A stretch of 64,000 nucleotides of DNA from Vibrio chagasii (GTDB lineage: Bacteria; Pseudomonadota; Gammaproteobacteria; Enterobacterales; Vibrionaceae): NCBI RefSeq assembly GCF_002954585.1, contig NZ_MSCI01000002.1:1466089-1530088 (forward strand), written 5' to 3'. The position numbers and the translations under genes were made by a program. This document shows positions 54,369 to 62,938 of this stretch, one piece after another (position 1 is the first letter of the stretch; each line of letters opens with the position of its first letter). The notes under the pieces are model-generated. The model ran no database searches, was not told the origin of the DNA, and saw only the letters and a program-made list of their open reading frames with translations.

Positions 54369-55988
54369 ATGAAACTCACAATTACACGAACCGTTTTGAC
54401 CTTGTTGCTGCTCATTAATTCAAGTCAGACATTTGCAGGAAAAGGGTCTGAATTTGGGCTCTTCTATGATACTCCCGACGGCGTAAAAGTCATCGAGGGA
54501 TACAATTCTGCGGATTATGGAAACCTTTATCGCATGTCGAAAAATCTATACGTGCAAACCAAGAGTGATGCCTACCTTGCAGACATGAGCGTGTTGATTC
54601 GCAACCTGCAACTATCGCCAACAGGACGTGAGATTTTGCGACAAATCGCGACCTACGAACCAGTAAATGCACCCGATGATGCTATTGAACCGCTAATAGA
54701 ACATACGATCGGCGTCGATCAATCAAAGGCTACTGTTGTCACTGTGATCCGAGAACCTGAAGGCCCAGGTCGACTATTCGAGACAGTACCTTCGATATTC
54801 GAAGATCAGCAAAAGGCTTCACTAGCATGGCTGCGACAATCTAATGGTAAAGGAGTATCAAATACGATTTTCTTCTCCACCACCGAGATGGTTAATATTC
54901 CAGGGAAGAACACACCATTTGATCAAACTGTCGCTTTAGGACATGAACTCATTCACGCTCGTGACTTTGCTTCTGGCGCTGTTCCACAAGGCAGTACACC
55001 TCAATCTCATCGACATCCCGATACTAACCAAATCACAGAATATGTCATTCCGAATTATGAGTACCAAACAACAGGAATTGCACACTACAACAACGCTGAA
55101 AACGGGCGAGATCCTGTAACGGAAATCAGTAGTACCAGACAATCAATGATCAGCCTTCGCGAAGAGATGTATTTCCATTGGAAAGCACTGGGACAAGAGA
55201 AGGCGAAGGCGTATTTAAAAAATGAAAAAGTCGTGAGCGAATTTCATTTGGCTGATGAGCTAGGAAAAGAGAAACGCAATACTTATTGGCCGAAAGAGCA
55301 CTACAACTATCAACCCTACACTCTTGAAACTAGACCATCGGCAACACCTCAGCATGCCCCTAAATGGGATACTGTAGAAGGAAAACAAGCTCATATAGAA
55401 GTTAAACAAGCGCTCCAACAATCATTGAGTGAAGGGAATAACCCTGCGATTGTTATCGTTGATGCAACCGAACAACGTCTTTCTCAAAGCCTGCAAAACT
55501 CGCCAGCGCTCACACGAAGAGGCCTTAGTAACCAGAGTTCAATTTTGAAGTACGCAGCACAAAACGACATCAAAGTGGTCAACCTATACAGTGCCGCGAA
55601 CGAAACGCCTTTGAGTTCGCTAAAAAAACGGAAAAAGAATCTGTTATACCGAGCTATTTCAGGTAAAAAAACAGAAGAGACTCGAGGTTACCGGGATGTT
55701 AAGTACAACGAAGGTAACCAAACAGCCCTAACCTCAGCGCTGGAAGACAACGACGAAGTGTTAGTGATGGCCTACTCTGACGGCAAAGTAACAACAAATG
55801 TTATCGACAGCCTTTCTGAAAGCATGCAAAAACAAGTGGTTGTATCACGATACGCTAACTTGGATTATCAACCATCAAACCTTAGCGCAGAAGAAAGCAC
55901 GGCATGGAAAGCGCTAGGTAGAAAAGACAATGTGAGAATGCTTGGAGGTGGCAGCCGCTCTCGCTTCAATATATGTAGCATCCAGTAA
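54369..55988 (+). CDS. Secreted M91 (NleD-like) metallopeptidase, toxin candidate
   Basis: 539 aa. Signal peptide 1-23 (ending TFA). Zinc motif ALGHELIHARDFASG (H192-E193-x-x-H196) with third ligand candidates in ENGRDPVTEIS, and TIFFSTTEMVNIPGKNTPFDQTV before it, the M91/NleD and HopH1 layout (those type III effectors cleave host MAP kinases). Residues ~335-525 form a second domain resembling an isochorismatase-like fold (PAIVIVDATEQRL, ILKYAAQNDIKVVNLY, NDEVLVMAYSDGKVTTNVID), without the usual catalytic Cys. Sec signal instead of type III signals is unusual. Paired with the T-hairpin protein. Confidence 0.78.
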   Translation: MKLTITRTVLTLLLLINSSQTFAGKGSEFGLFYDTPDGVKVIEGYNSADYGNLYRMSKNLYVQTKSDAYLADMSVLIRNLQLSPTGREILRQIATYEPVNAPDDAIEPLIEHTIGVDQSKATVVTVIREPEGPGRLFETVPSIFEDQQKASLAWLRQSNGKGVSNTIFFSTTEMVNIPGKNTPFDQTVALGHELIHARDFASGAVPQGSTPQSHRHPDTNQITEYVIPNYEYQTTGIAHYNNAENGRDPVTEISSTRQSMISLREEMYFHWKALGQEKAKAYLKNEKVVSEFHLADELGKEKRNTYWPKEHYNYQPYTLETRPSATPQHAPKWDTVEGKQAHIEVKQALQQSLSEGNNPAIVIVDATEQRLSQSLQNSPALTRRGLSNQSSILKYAAQNDIKVVNLYSAANETPLSSLKKRKKNLLYRAISGKKTEETRGYRDVKYNEGNQTALTSALEDNDEVLVMAYSDGKVTTNVIDSLSESMQKQVVVSRYANLDYQPSNLSAEESTAWKALGRKDNVRMLGGGSRSRFNICSIQ

Positions 55989-56035
55989 ACAAGGCTCAAA
56001 AAGCCGGCTTGCGACCAGTTAAACATCATATACAG

Positions 56036-56077
56036 CTGGCCCTTTGTTAATGGCTAACCGCAACTCCAAAGGGCCAG
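56036..56077 (+). terminator. Terminator-like hairpin after the M91 gene
   Basis: CTGGCCCTTTG / CAAAGGGCCAG with a 20-nt loop; weak tail GTTTATG. Confidence 0.6.
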
Positions 56078-56184
56078 TTTATGAGAAGCAAACCTGTTAC
56101 GTGACTTAAAAATGCAATCACAATGACACAAAAGTTTGAGTTAATGAAGCCGGCTAAAGACAGAGATCCCTTACAGGAGGAGCT

Positions 56185-56367
56185 ATGAAATACTGTCCAT
56201 GTTGTTCAACAGAGTTAATCGAACGAGACGATATCCATATTTGTCCACGTAACGAAATTGGTGACTGTTATTTTGATGGTTATGAGCAATCTCATATTGA
56301 ATATCATCAGCTCAAAGACTACCCACAAGATTCTGCGTTCGATATCACAGAGGTCATCGCTGACTAA
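56185..56367 (+). CDS. Small zinc-ribbon protein, hypothetical
   Basis: 60 aa with a near-perfect Shine-Dalgarno (CAGGAGGAGCT). Cys pairs CPCC (4-7; C-x-x-C) and CPRN/GDCYFDG (~19 and 27) give a zinc-ribbon-like knuckle, followed by an acidic, His-containing tail (EYHQLKDYPQDSAFDITEVIAD). No family named. Single gene. Confidence 0.7.
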   Translation: MKYCPCCSTELIERDDIHICPRNEIGDCYFDGYEQSHIEYHQLKDYPQDSAFDITEVIAD

Positions 56368-56441
56368 CTCTCACAGGGTTGAAAAACGGAGATTGTCTCG
56401 CTAGTAAAGCGTCTCAGCTTACGTTTACGTTCTCCAAAATT

Positions 56442-56477
56442 AAAAAGCCCTGATGGTAATATCATCAGGGCTTTTTT
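56442..56477. terminator. Terminator between convergent genes
   Basis: AAAAAGCCCTGAT / ATCAGGGCTTTTT, symmetrical. Confidence 0.85.
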
Positions 56478-56528
56478 GTCTTTCAGCGCCATAAACATAC
56501 AGCGAATCAAGCAGCAGTTAACTTGGTG

Positions 56529-57050
56529 TTACCACATTAGATCATCAGGGATCACGAAGTCTTTGTACGGGTCATCCTCGTCAACTTCATCAGTGCTTGC
56601 TGTTTGAGTATCAACGATTGACTCCTCATCACGCATCGCGATTTTGTTTGCTACCGCTGTTGGAATCACAACATAGCTTTCGCCCTGACGTGCAATACTC
56701 AAGATGCCTTTACTCAATTGCTTTTGAGTCAGCTCTTCAACGTATAGGTATTTGACCAAAGTACCGTCAGTGAAGTTATATTTGATTTCACCATTTTTCA
56801 GGTCGATCTTGTTCATGTCGATCAGCTGCTTCACTTGAGCTTTGATCTCTTTGCTCAACTGCTTTTCTTTCAGCTGTTGGTTTAGCTCTTTATCTTTCGC
56901 TTGCTGCGCCAGCTTGTTCTCTTCTGCTGCCGCTTTTGCTTCACGAGCTTGAACACGAGACTTTTTAGAGCCTTTCTTCGCCTTCTTTAATTTTTTCTCA
57001 TTTACCAAGCCAGCTTTAAGCATCTGCTCTTGGAGTGTTAACTTTGCCAT
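56529..57050 (-). CDS. DUF2058 (YaiL-like) nucleoid/RNA-associated protein
   Basis: 173 aa. LTLQEQMLKAGLVNEKKLKKAKKGSKKSR start and the Lys-rich coiled-coil region are classic YaiL/DUF2058, ending ...DPYKDFVIPDDLMW. Cytoplasmic; function unclear (described as nucleoprotein/polynucleotide-associated). A core gene in vibrios, so toxin genes here are inserted among core genes. Confidence 0.92.
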   Translation of the reverse strand: MAKLTLQEQMLKAGLVNEKKLKKAKKGSKKSRVQAREAKAAAEENKLAQQAKDKELNQQLKEKQLSKEIKAQVKQLIDMNKIDLKNGEIKYNFTDGTLVKYLYVEELTQKQLSKGILSIARQGESYVVIPTAVANKIAMRDEESIVDTQTASTDEVDEDDPYKDFVIPDDLMW

Positions 57051-57397
57051 GACTTTCCCAGTTCAGGATTAAAAACGACACTATCATACCTGTTTTTCAA
57101 GTTTCTGTTTACCAGACAAGAGTAAATTACTCAACAATTCCAAAATAATCGCGTCCTCTCAAAACGGCTTATCGACCATTCTCTTAGTCAATACCCACTC
57201 ACCTTCCATCTTTTTATTACGCGCGCGTAACACTTATCATTCAATTAGAGCAATGTTTTCACTTTCAATAGATGACTCATTTTATAAAACCTTGGCGTGT
57301 ATCTCATAATTTAATATTGCTTATAGAGTTATAACTCAAGCGCAATATCTATTGACTACGTTATTCATTACACCCATTAGTAAGGATAACGTAACCA
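57051..57397. other. Intergenic, promoter of the sphingomyelinase
   Basis: 347 bp, AT-rich; holds both divergent promoters. Nothing else recognised. Confidence 0.5.
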
Positions 57398-58732
57398 ATG
57401 AAAAATCAATGGACTAGTTTAAGTGCATTACTCGCATCAGCTTCATTCTTAGCTCCCTCTGCTATCGCCGATACCGACGTGTATCTGACCAATAACACCA
57501 ACCAAGTAATGACGATTCAAGCCAGTCACAGTGGTACTGACCTCCTTACATATGGAGAGGAATGGCAACAACACGTTGAGCAAATTGGTCCATGGGAAAC
57601 AAAAAAACTGATCAGCTTTAATCGTTGGACAGGCGTCAAATCAGGGGAAACTTATCAATTCAACACTGTGGTTTCGAATACTGTGGGTGAAAGTATCACT
57701 CTCAATCAAACCATGAAGGGACACTGGTATAACTCGACATTACAACATGGCTTAAGTGCCGCTGATGTTAATCTGAGACTCTATGATGACCGTAATATCC
57801 ACCGCAGTACGACCGATGCCTTTAACGTGAATACTGAGCTTGCACTAAAAGCCGATAACACCGCACGCTACGATGATATTTACTACACCATCACTCCAGA
57901 AAAAATAGACGAGCAGCCAGAACCTGATGCGAATACGCTGAAAGTCATGACGTATAACATTTGGGCTCTTCCTGCAATCGCATCCCACATTGGTGATCGC
58001 TACGACCTGATCCCCCAATATGTCAAAGGCTATGACGTACTCGCGCTTCAAGAGGTGTTTGCCAATGGTCGACATGAATTCTTGCGGGAACTGGCCAAAG
58101 AGTACCCTTATCAAACTAAAATGCTCGATAAAGATGGCATCAACATCTATGACGGCGGTGTGATCATTGTCAGCCGCTACCCTATCGTTAATGAAGCTCA
58201 GTATGTATTTCCCGACTGTACCGGCACTGATTGCTTTGCTGACAAGGGTGTGAACTACGCTGAGATCATCAAAAATGGCCAGGCTTACCACGTATTCGGC
58301 ACTCACACTGCATCATTCGACACCACAACGGCACGCAACTACCGACAACGTCAATTTAGACAAATGCGCGAGTTAGCTATATCCCTTGATATCCCAGCAT
58401 CAGAAACTGTTATTTACAGCGGCGACTTCAACGTAAACAAGCTTAAATTCCCTAGCGATTACCAAGAGATGTTTACCAATCTTCAAGCAATTGAACCCGA
58501 GTATTCAGGCTATACGGCGTCTACATTCGACCCACGTATTAATAACTTCGCTGGCGAGCCAATGTCTGGTGGAGAAAACGTTGAATATCTTGATTATGTC
58601 GTCGTCAGTTCTGAGTACGCGGTTAAAACTCAAAACAATAACCGCGTCGATGTGCCTCGCTCCACCAGCAGTGAACTTTGGAAGCATTACAATCTTTCAG
58701 ACCACTTCCCTGTTAGTGCAGTGATCAAGTAG
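57398..58732 (+). CDS. Secreted neutral sphingomyelinase / beta-hemolysin-like
   Basis: 444 aa. Signal peptide to ~24 (SAIA). A ~140-residue N-terminal beta domain (DVYLTNNTNQVMTIQASH), then the endonuclease/exonuclease/phosphatase fold: TYNIWALP, LQEVFANGRHEF (Mg-binding Glu), TKMLDKDGINIYDGGVIIVSRYPI, HTASFD (His), SGDFNVNK (Asp/Asn), and SDHFPV (catalytic Asp-His). Splits sphingomyelin to phosphocholine and ceramide; host membrane lysis. A helper gene follows at 16 bp. Confidence 0.93.
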   Translation: MKNQWTSLSALLASASFLAPSAIADTDVYLTNNTNQVMTIQASHSGTDLLTYGEEWQQHVEQIGPWETKKLISFNRWTGVKSGETYQFNTVVSNTVGESITLNQTMKGHWYNSTLQHGLSAADVNLRLYDDRNIHRSTTDAFNVNTELALKADNTARYDDIYYTITPEKIDEQPEPDANTLKVMTYNIWALPAIASHIGDRYDLIPQYVKGYDVLALQEVFANGRHEFLRELAKEYPYQTKMLDKDGINIYDGGVIIVSRYPIVNEAQYVFPDCTGTDCFADKGVNYAEIIKNGQAYHVFGTHTASFDTTTARNYRQRQFRQMRELAISLDIPASETVIYSGDFNVNKLKFPSDYQEMFTNLQAIEPEYSGYTASTFDPRINNFAGEPMSGGENVEYLDYVVVSSEYAVKTQNNNRVDVPRSTSSELWKHYNLSDHFPVSAVIK

Positions 58733-58747
58733 CGCGGTAAAGAATCT

Positions 58748-59704
58748 ATGTTACGCGTTATATTAATCATCATGCTCACCATATTGGTGGGCATGGTTGG
58801 CTATTCATGGTCATCAAAAGAACCTAAAACTACCTATGCTTCGGTAGAATACGAGCACGTTTCTGCCCCCATCGAAGCACGCCCTGTAACCATTAGTCAT
58901 ATCGACGACAATCGAACAAGCATTTCATACCCAACAGATGAAGCAGAATCTTTTGATCACGTTGTTTTTGCAGAGCTACTGTTAGACCTCGAGGGTAAAG
59001 CCTTGTTTAATGAGCTTGACCAGTTTTGGGGGCTGTGCCAACAAACTAGCAACTGCAGAGAACAACTCGCTCTGTTACAAGATGAGTTAACGAGCGAATG
59101 GTTTGAATTACTCAGCCACTACCCAACTCTCTCTGCAAAATGGAAATCGGTAGAAAGCACTATGCCTCTTGAATCGATAGAGACCTTAGAGGAAAAAGTA
59201 AGCGTATTTAAACAGTCCGCACTACAAGTATGGGGAGAACTCGCCCACCAGTTGTTTTCAGATCAGTTTGCACACTTAAACTTCACGCTTAGCGCTAGCT
59301 TAATCAAAGAAGTCGAAGCAACGGAGTTTGTTTCACATTACCGAAACTTAATTATGGAATGGGACGGACAAGCCGAAGTATTAAACGCAGACACCGCATT
59401 CAAAAAATACGAACTCGCTATCTCGTTACTTCCGAGTAGCTTTAGTCCAAACGAGCTAGCCTCCATTAAGACAGAACTGCAAGAGACATATTTGGATGAC
59501 TCACAAGCAAACAACATTGTGGCTCGTGAACACCAAGTAGCGCAGCAACAGCAAACGGTGGCGAATTATCACGAACAATTGGCTCAACTGAAGTCGTCCT
59601 TAGTTGTGCTGCGATCTACTAGCCATAGAGACTGGAGTAGCCAAGAATGGGATAGCTACTATCAACAAGAGATATCTGGCTTTCGGGAGAACTTCTTTAA
59701 ATAG
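58748..59704 (+). CDS. Membrane-anchored helical protein, lipase-chaperone-like
   Basis: 318 aa. One N-terminal span (LRVILIIMLTILVGMVGYSW) then a periplasmic all-helical body with several F/W-x-x-x-x-E repeats, e.g. FNELDQFWGLCQQTSNCREQLALL, WFELLSHYP, and a C-terminal coil VAQQQQTVANYHEQLAQLKSS then WDSYYQQEISGFRENFF. The plan resembles lipase-specific foldases (LifO), which fold the enzyme encoded next to them, but the RxxFDY motif is not seen. Following the sphingomyelinase by 15 bp suggests a dedicated folding partner. Inference. Confidence 0.6.
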   Translation: MLRVILIIMLTILVGMVGYSWSSKEPKTTYASVEYEHVSAPIEARPVTISHIDDNRTSISYPTDEAESFDHVVFAELLLDLEGKALFNELDQFWGLCQQTSNCREQLALLQDELTSEWFELLSHYPTLSAKWKSVESTMPLESIETLEEKVSVFKQSALQVWGELAHQLFSDQFAHLNFTLSASLIKEVEATEFVSHYRNLIMEWDGQAEVLNADTAFKKYELAISLLPSSFSPNELASIKTELQETYLDDSQANNIVAREHQVAQQQQTVANYHEQLAQLKSSLVVLRSTSHRDWSSQEWDSYYQQEISGFRENFFK

Positions 59705-59756
59705 CGTAGTTCAACAAGATAGCCTCAAATCACTAGCCAGCTAGCGTGAGAGCGGA

Positions 59757-60809
59757 TCAGCAGAGGCCATCGCGAAACTGTGCTGGTGATTTATGAAGCC
59801 AGCCCTTAAATGCCCTTCTGAAATTGGCAGGATCATTGTAGCCAAGCCTTTCACCAACATCGTCAATACTCATGTTTGTAGCGAGCAGTAGCTCTTTGGC
59901 CAGTTCAACTCGCACTTCTGTCAGTAGCTGCTGATAACTCGTTTCATAATTGCTCAGTTCGCGCCTCAGGGTACGAGAACTGCAACCAAACAGATCTGCC
60001 AGTCGCTCTATGCTCGGGAAATGACCTGCAGTTTGATAAAAGATGGTTTTGATTTGATTAGTAAGCAGATGCTCAGACTCCAACGTCTCAACAATCGACT
60101 GACAAGACCTAAGGTAACGTTTTAGAGTCGAGGCATCATGAGTCGGTAACACTTGAGATAAAACAGAGGTATCGAACCTGAGTTCACAGACATTTTGATT
60201 AAAAGTGACCTCACACTGAAAGCGCTTATCATAAAGTTTTGCGTAATTTGGGTTGGGATAAGGTAACGAAAGCGCTTCAATAGATAACGCTTCTCCGGTC
60301 AGTTCTTTAAACAATGAGACGATTGAACTAAGAAAGTATTCACTGCAGAAAGGAAGCAATTCGCCGACCTCTAGCGTGTTCTCGATTTGTATCGCAGAGA
60401 GTTCGCCATCACGAATCAACTTTACAGAAAAGATAGGACCATTTAGCCGAAGATATTTAAAGCCGGCTTTGATCGCCTCTTCAACATTTGGGCTGGTTGA
60501 TAACGCATAACCTAACACCCCAAAATGACTCAAGCTTGCATGTTCCCCAAGCGACAAACCTAACCCCTCATTCGGGAAGTTCTGATTCGCGACCCGAAAG
60601 ATAGACAGTTTATCCCCGTATGTGAGCTTTCCATTTGGATCTCTCCAATTTAGGCATTCCAACCCTGCACAACCAAGCAGTGTTTCAACGTTCACGCCTT
60701 TTTGCTCTAACGTATTGAGTAAAAGTGTGACATCTAAGGTACCTAACTGGTGCCGATGCTCCGTTGGCATATACTCTGCGATAATTTCCAATCCAACCTC
60801 CCTCATCAC
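59757..60809 (-). CDS. AraC-family transcriptional regulator
   Basis: 350 aa. N-terminal Arabinose_bd-like half (NEGLGLSLGEHASLSHFGVLGYALSTSPNVEEAIKAG) and C-terminal double HTH: RLADLFGCSSRTLRRELSNYETSYQQLL and DVGERLGYNDPANFRRAFKGWLHKSPAQFR. Divergent from the DUF2804-hydroxylase gene pair, its likely target. Effector unknown; this subgroup often senses fatty acids or amino-alcohols. Confidence 0.93.
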   Translation of the reverse strand: MMREVGLEIIAEYMPTEHRHQLGTLDVTLLLNTLEQKGVNVETLLGCAGLECLNWRDPNGKLTYGDKLSIFRVANQNFPNEGLGLSLGEHASLSHFGVLGYALSTSPNVEEAIKAGFKYLRLNGPIFSVKLIRDGELSAIQIENTLEVGELLPFCSEYFLSSIVSLFKELTGEALSIEALSLPYPNPNYAKLYDKRFQCEVTFNQNVCELRFDTSVLSQVLPTHDASTLKRYLRSCQSIVETLESEHLLTNQIKTIFYQTAGHFPSIERLADLFGCSSRTLRRELSNYETSYQQLLTEVRVELAKELLLATNMSIDDVGERLGYNDPANFRRAFKGWLHKSPAQFRDGLC

Positions 60810-60949
60810 TCATTGCACTTCGGTCACTGAGGTATACCATAGTGTTCAAGTCGTGAATTGACGCGTACTCTTGTCCGAATATGACCTCCAAATTCTACTA
60901 AACTCACCGCACAATAGGATTAGTTGTTAAATTAATGTGAAGCCTCGCA

Positions 60950-61963
60950 ATGATAAACACACTTCCAGCTCCAGTCTGCGTGATTAACTCCGATGGTCAA
61001 CCAACCATCGGGCATTTCGATGGCATCCCAAAACAACTAAACATAGAAAACTTCGATTATCGAAATGCCATGGACGCAAAAGCAAACCCTTGGCATAAAC
61101 ACTTCCACTACAAACAATTTCAGTTTGTAAGCTTAGTTACACAGACTCACATCATTGGCGTTGCTATTGCTGACATTCGTTACTTGAGTTCGGCATTTTG
61201 TTACGTATACGACATAGAGAATAATCACCTAGAAGAGTCCAATTGGCTGCGACCTTTGGGGCTTGATAAGCAAATCACCCACTCCCCCTTTGAGGGTACG
61301 ACAAAAATTGCAGGTCAAAGCATCGCTTTCAATATCAAAGAAGGACAATGGAACGTAGCAATCAACACCAAGCTCATTAAAGCTGATTTTTGCTTGCTGC
61401 CAGCTCCCGATAGCTTACCTATGTCGATGTGCACACCAACCGGTTATTCAGGGTGGACCTATACCCAAAAACACAATGCACTCAAAGTAACTGGGACACT
61501 TGAGATAGACCAACATGAGGTCTCTCTTATCAATGCAAGTGCTGGCTATGACTTTTCCGCTGGATACATGAGGCGTGAAACCAGTTGGCGTTGGGCTAGC
61601 ATCAACGCGCTAGTCAATAACACGAACATTGGCCTTAATCTCGCGGCCGGAGTTAATGAGACGGGTGGCTGTGAGAACGTACTGTGGATTAACAGCGCCC
61701 GGCACTTACTTGGCGATGCTCAGTTTACATTTAGCCGCCAAGATACTCATTTACCTTGGCAGATAACGTCTATTGATGGTCGTATCAACCTGACTTTTAC
61801 TCCCATCAACCATCGCAGCGAGAAGCTCAACCTATGGCTGTTAAAGAGTAACTTTCGCCAGTTCATCGGGCACTTTTCTGGCTCAATCCAAGACAATGAT
61901 GGCATCACGCACCAACTCAATAATGTACTTGGTTTAACGGAAGACCACTTTGCTCGTTGGTAA
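60950..61963 (+). CDS. DUF2804 family protein
   Basis: 337 aa, no signal. Beta-rich domain with hallmark NPWHKHFHYKQFQFVSLVTQTHIIGVAIADIRYL, SAGYDFSAGYMRRETSWRWASIN and a C-terminal HFSGSI. DUF2804 is related to AttH/lipocalin-like domains that may bind lipids; function unproven. It is divergent from the AraC regulator and ahead of the hydroxylase gene. Confidence 0.88.
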   Translation: MINTLPAPVCVINSDGQPTIGHFDGIPKQLNIENFDYRNAMDAKANPWHKHFHYKQFQFVSLVTQTHIIGVAIADIRYLSSAFCYVYDIENNHLEESNWLRPLGLDKQITHSPFEGTTKIAGQSIAFNIKEGQWNVAINTKLIKADFCLLPAPDSLPMSMCTPTGYSGWTYTQKHNALKVTGTLEIDQHEVSLINASAGYDFSAGYMRRETSWRWASINALVNNTNIGLNLAAGVNETGGCENVLWINSARHLLGDAQFTFSRQDTHLPWQITSIDGRINLTFTPINHRSEKLNLWLLKSNFRQFIGHFSGSIQDNDGITHQLNNVLGLTEDHFARW

Positions 61964-62038
61964 CAAAACTCTTGTGGTGACTCAATCACAATCAATGACC
62001 TAGACACCTCAAGTATGACTTCTCAACAAGGATAAAAC

Positions 62039-62887
62039 ATGAATATCGACGCATTAATCAATCATCCAGAATGGCTGCTGTTGGTACTGGCACCTTTATT
62101 CATGATTTGCATGCTGGCCGAGTATTTCATTGGTCAGAGACAAGGACGATTACCAGATAACTCCAGCTATAAGCTATCCGAGGTGATCTGTAATTTCACA
62201 TTGGCAGGCATGCATCAGCTGTCGGATCTACTGACCGGACTGCTGATCGTTCAGCTTTACCTCTGGTTATTTGGTTGGCGTTTAATGGAAATAGAGATGG
62301 GCGTGTTGAGTTTCATGGTGCTCATGATTTTACAGGATTTTTTCTATTACTGGTTCCATCGAGCGAGTCATCGTGTTCGCTGGATGTGGGCCGCTCATGT
62401 CGCGCACCACAGTTCAGAAAGGATGAACTTTAGTACCGCTTTTCGTCAAAGCTTAATGTACCCAATCGCAGGGATGTGGCTATTCTGGGTTCCCCTTGTC
62501 ATCATAGGTTTCGATCCGAAATGGGTAATATTCGTCGTGCTTTTGAATCTTGGTTTGCAGTTTTTTGTCCACACACAGTGGGTTCGAAGCTTAGGGCCTC
62601 TTGAATACATCTTTAACACACCATCGCACCACCGAGTGCATCACGGCAGGAACCCACAATACATCGATAAAAACTACGCTGGCGTTTTAATAGTCTGGGA
62701 TAAGTTGTTTGGTACTTTCGAGCCGGAAGTGGAAACTGTACGTTACGGCGTCACTAAACCAGTCAACAGCTTCAACCCTATCACGGTTACTTTCCAAGAA
62801 TGGAGGCTAATATGGACAGACCTCAAGAATACACAGCTATCTCGGATACAGAAAATTAAGCTAATGCTTTCTCCCCCTTCTGATTGA
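62039..62887 (+). CDS. Fatty acid hydroxylase / sterol desaturase superfamily membrane protein
   Basis: 282 aa, four to five TM helices. The diiron histidine clusters are complete: WFHRASHRVRWMWAAHVAHHSS (HxxxH, HxxHH), and SHHRVHHGRNPQYIDKN near the C-terminus. Acts on a lipid substrate in the inner membrane with O2. The gene is 75 bp behind the DUF2804 gene; both are probably under the AraC regulator, forming a small lipid-modification locus. Confidence 0.92.
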   Translation: MNIDALINHPEWLLLVLAPLFMICMLAEYFIGQRQGRLPDNSSYKLSEVICNFTLAGMHQLSDLLTGLLIVQLYLWLFGWRLMEIEMGVLSFMVLMILQDFFYYWFHRASHRVRWMWAAHVAHHSSERMNFSTAFRQSLMYPIAGMWLFWVPLVIIGFDPKWVIFVVLLNLGLQFFVHTQWVRSLGPLEYIFNTPSHHRVHHGRNPQYIDKNYAGVLIVWDKLFGTFEPEVETVRYGVTKPVNSFNPITVTFQEWRLIWTDLKNTQLSRIQKIKLMLSPPSD

Positions 62888-62909
62888 CACCCTTAGTCTA
62901 GAAATAAAA

Positions 62910-62930
62910 AGCCCGCACAACGCGGGCTAT
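62910..62930. terminator. Terminator between convergent genes
   Basis: AGCCCGC / GCGGGCT with flanking A and T stretches. Confidence 0.75.
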
Positions 62931-62938
62931 CCATTGAG

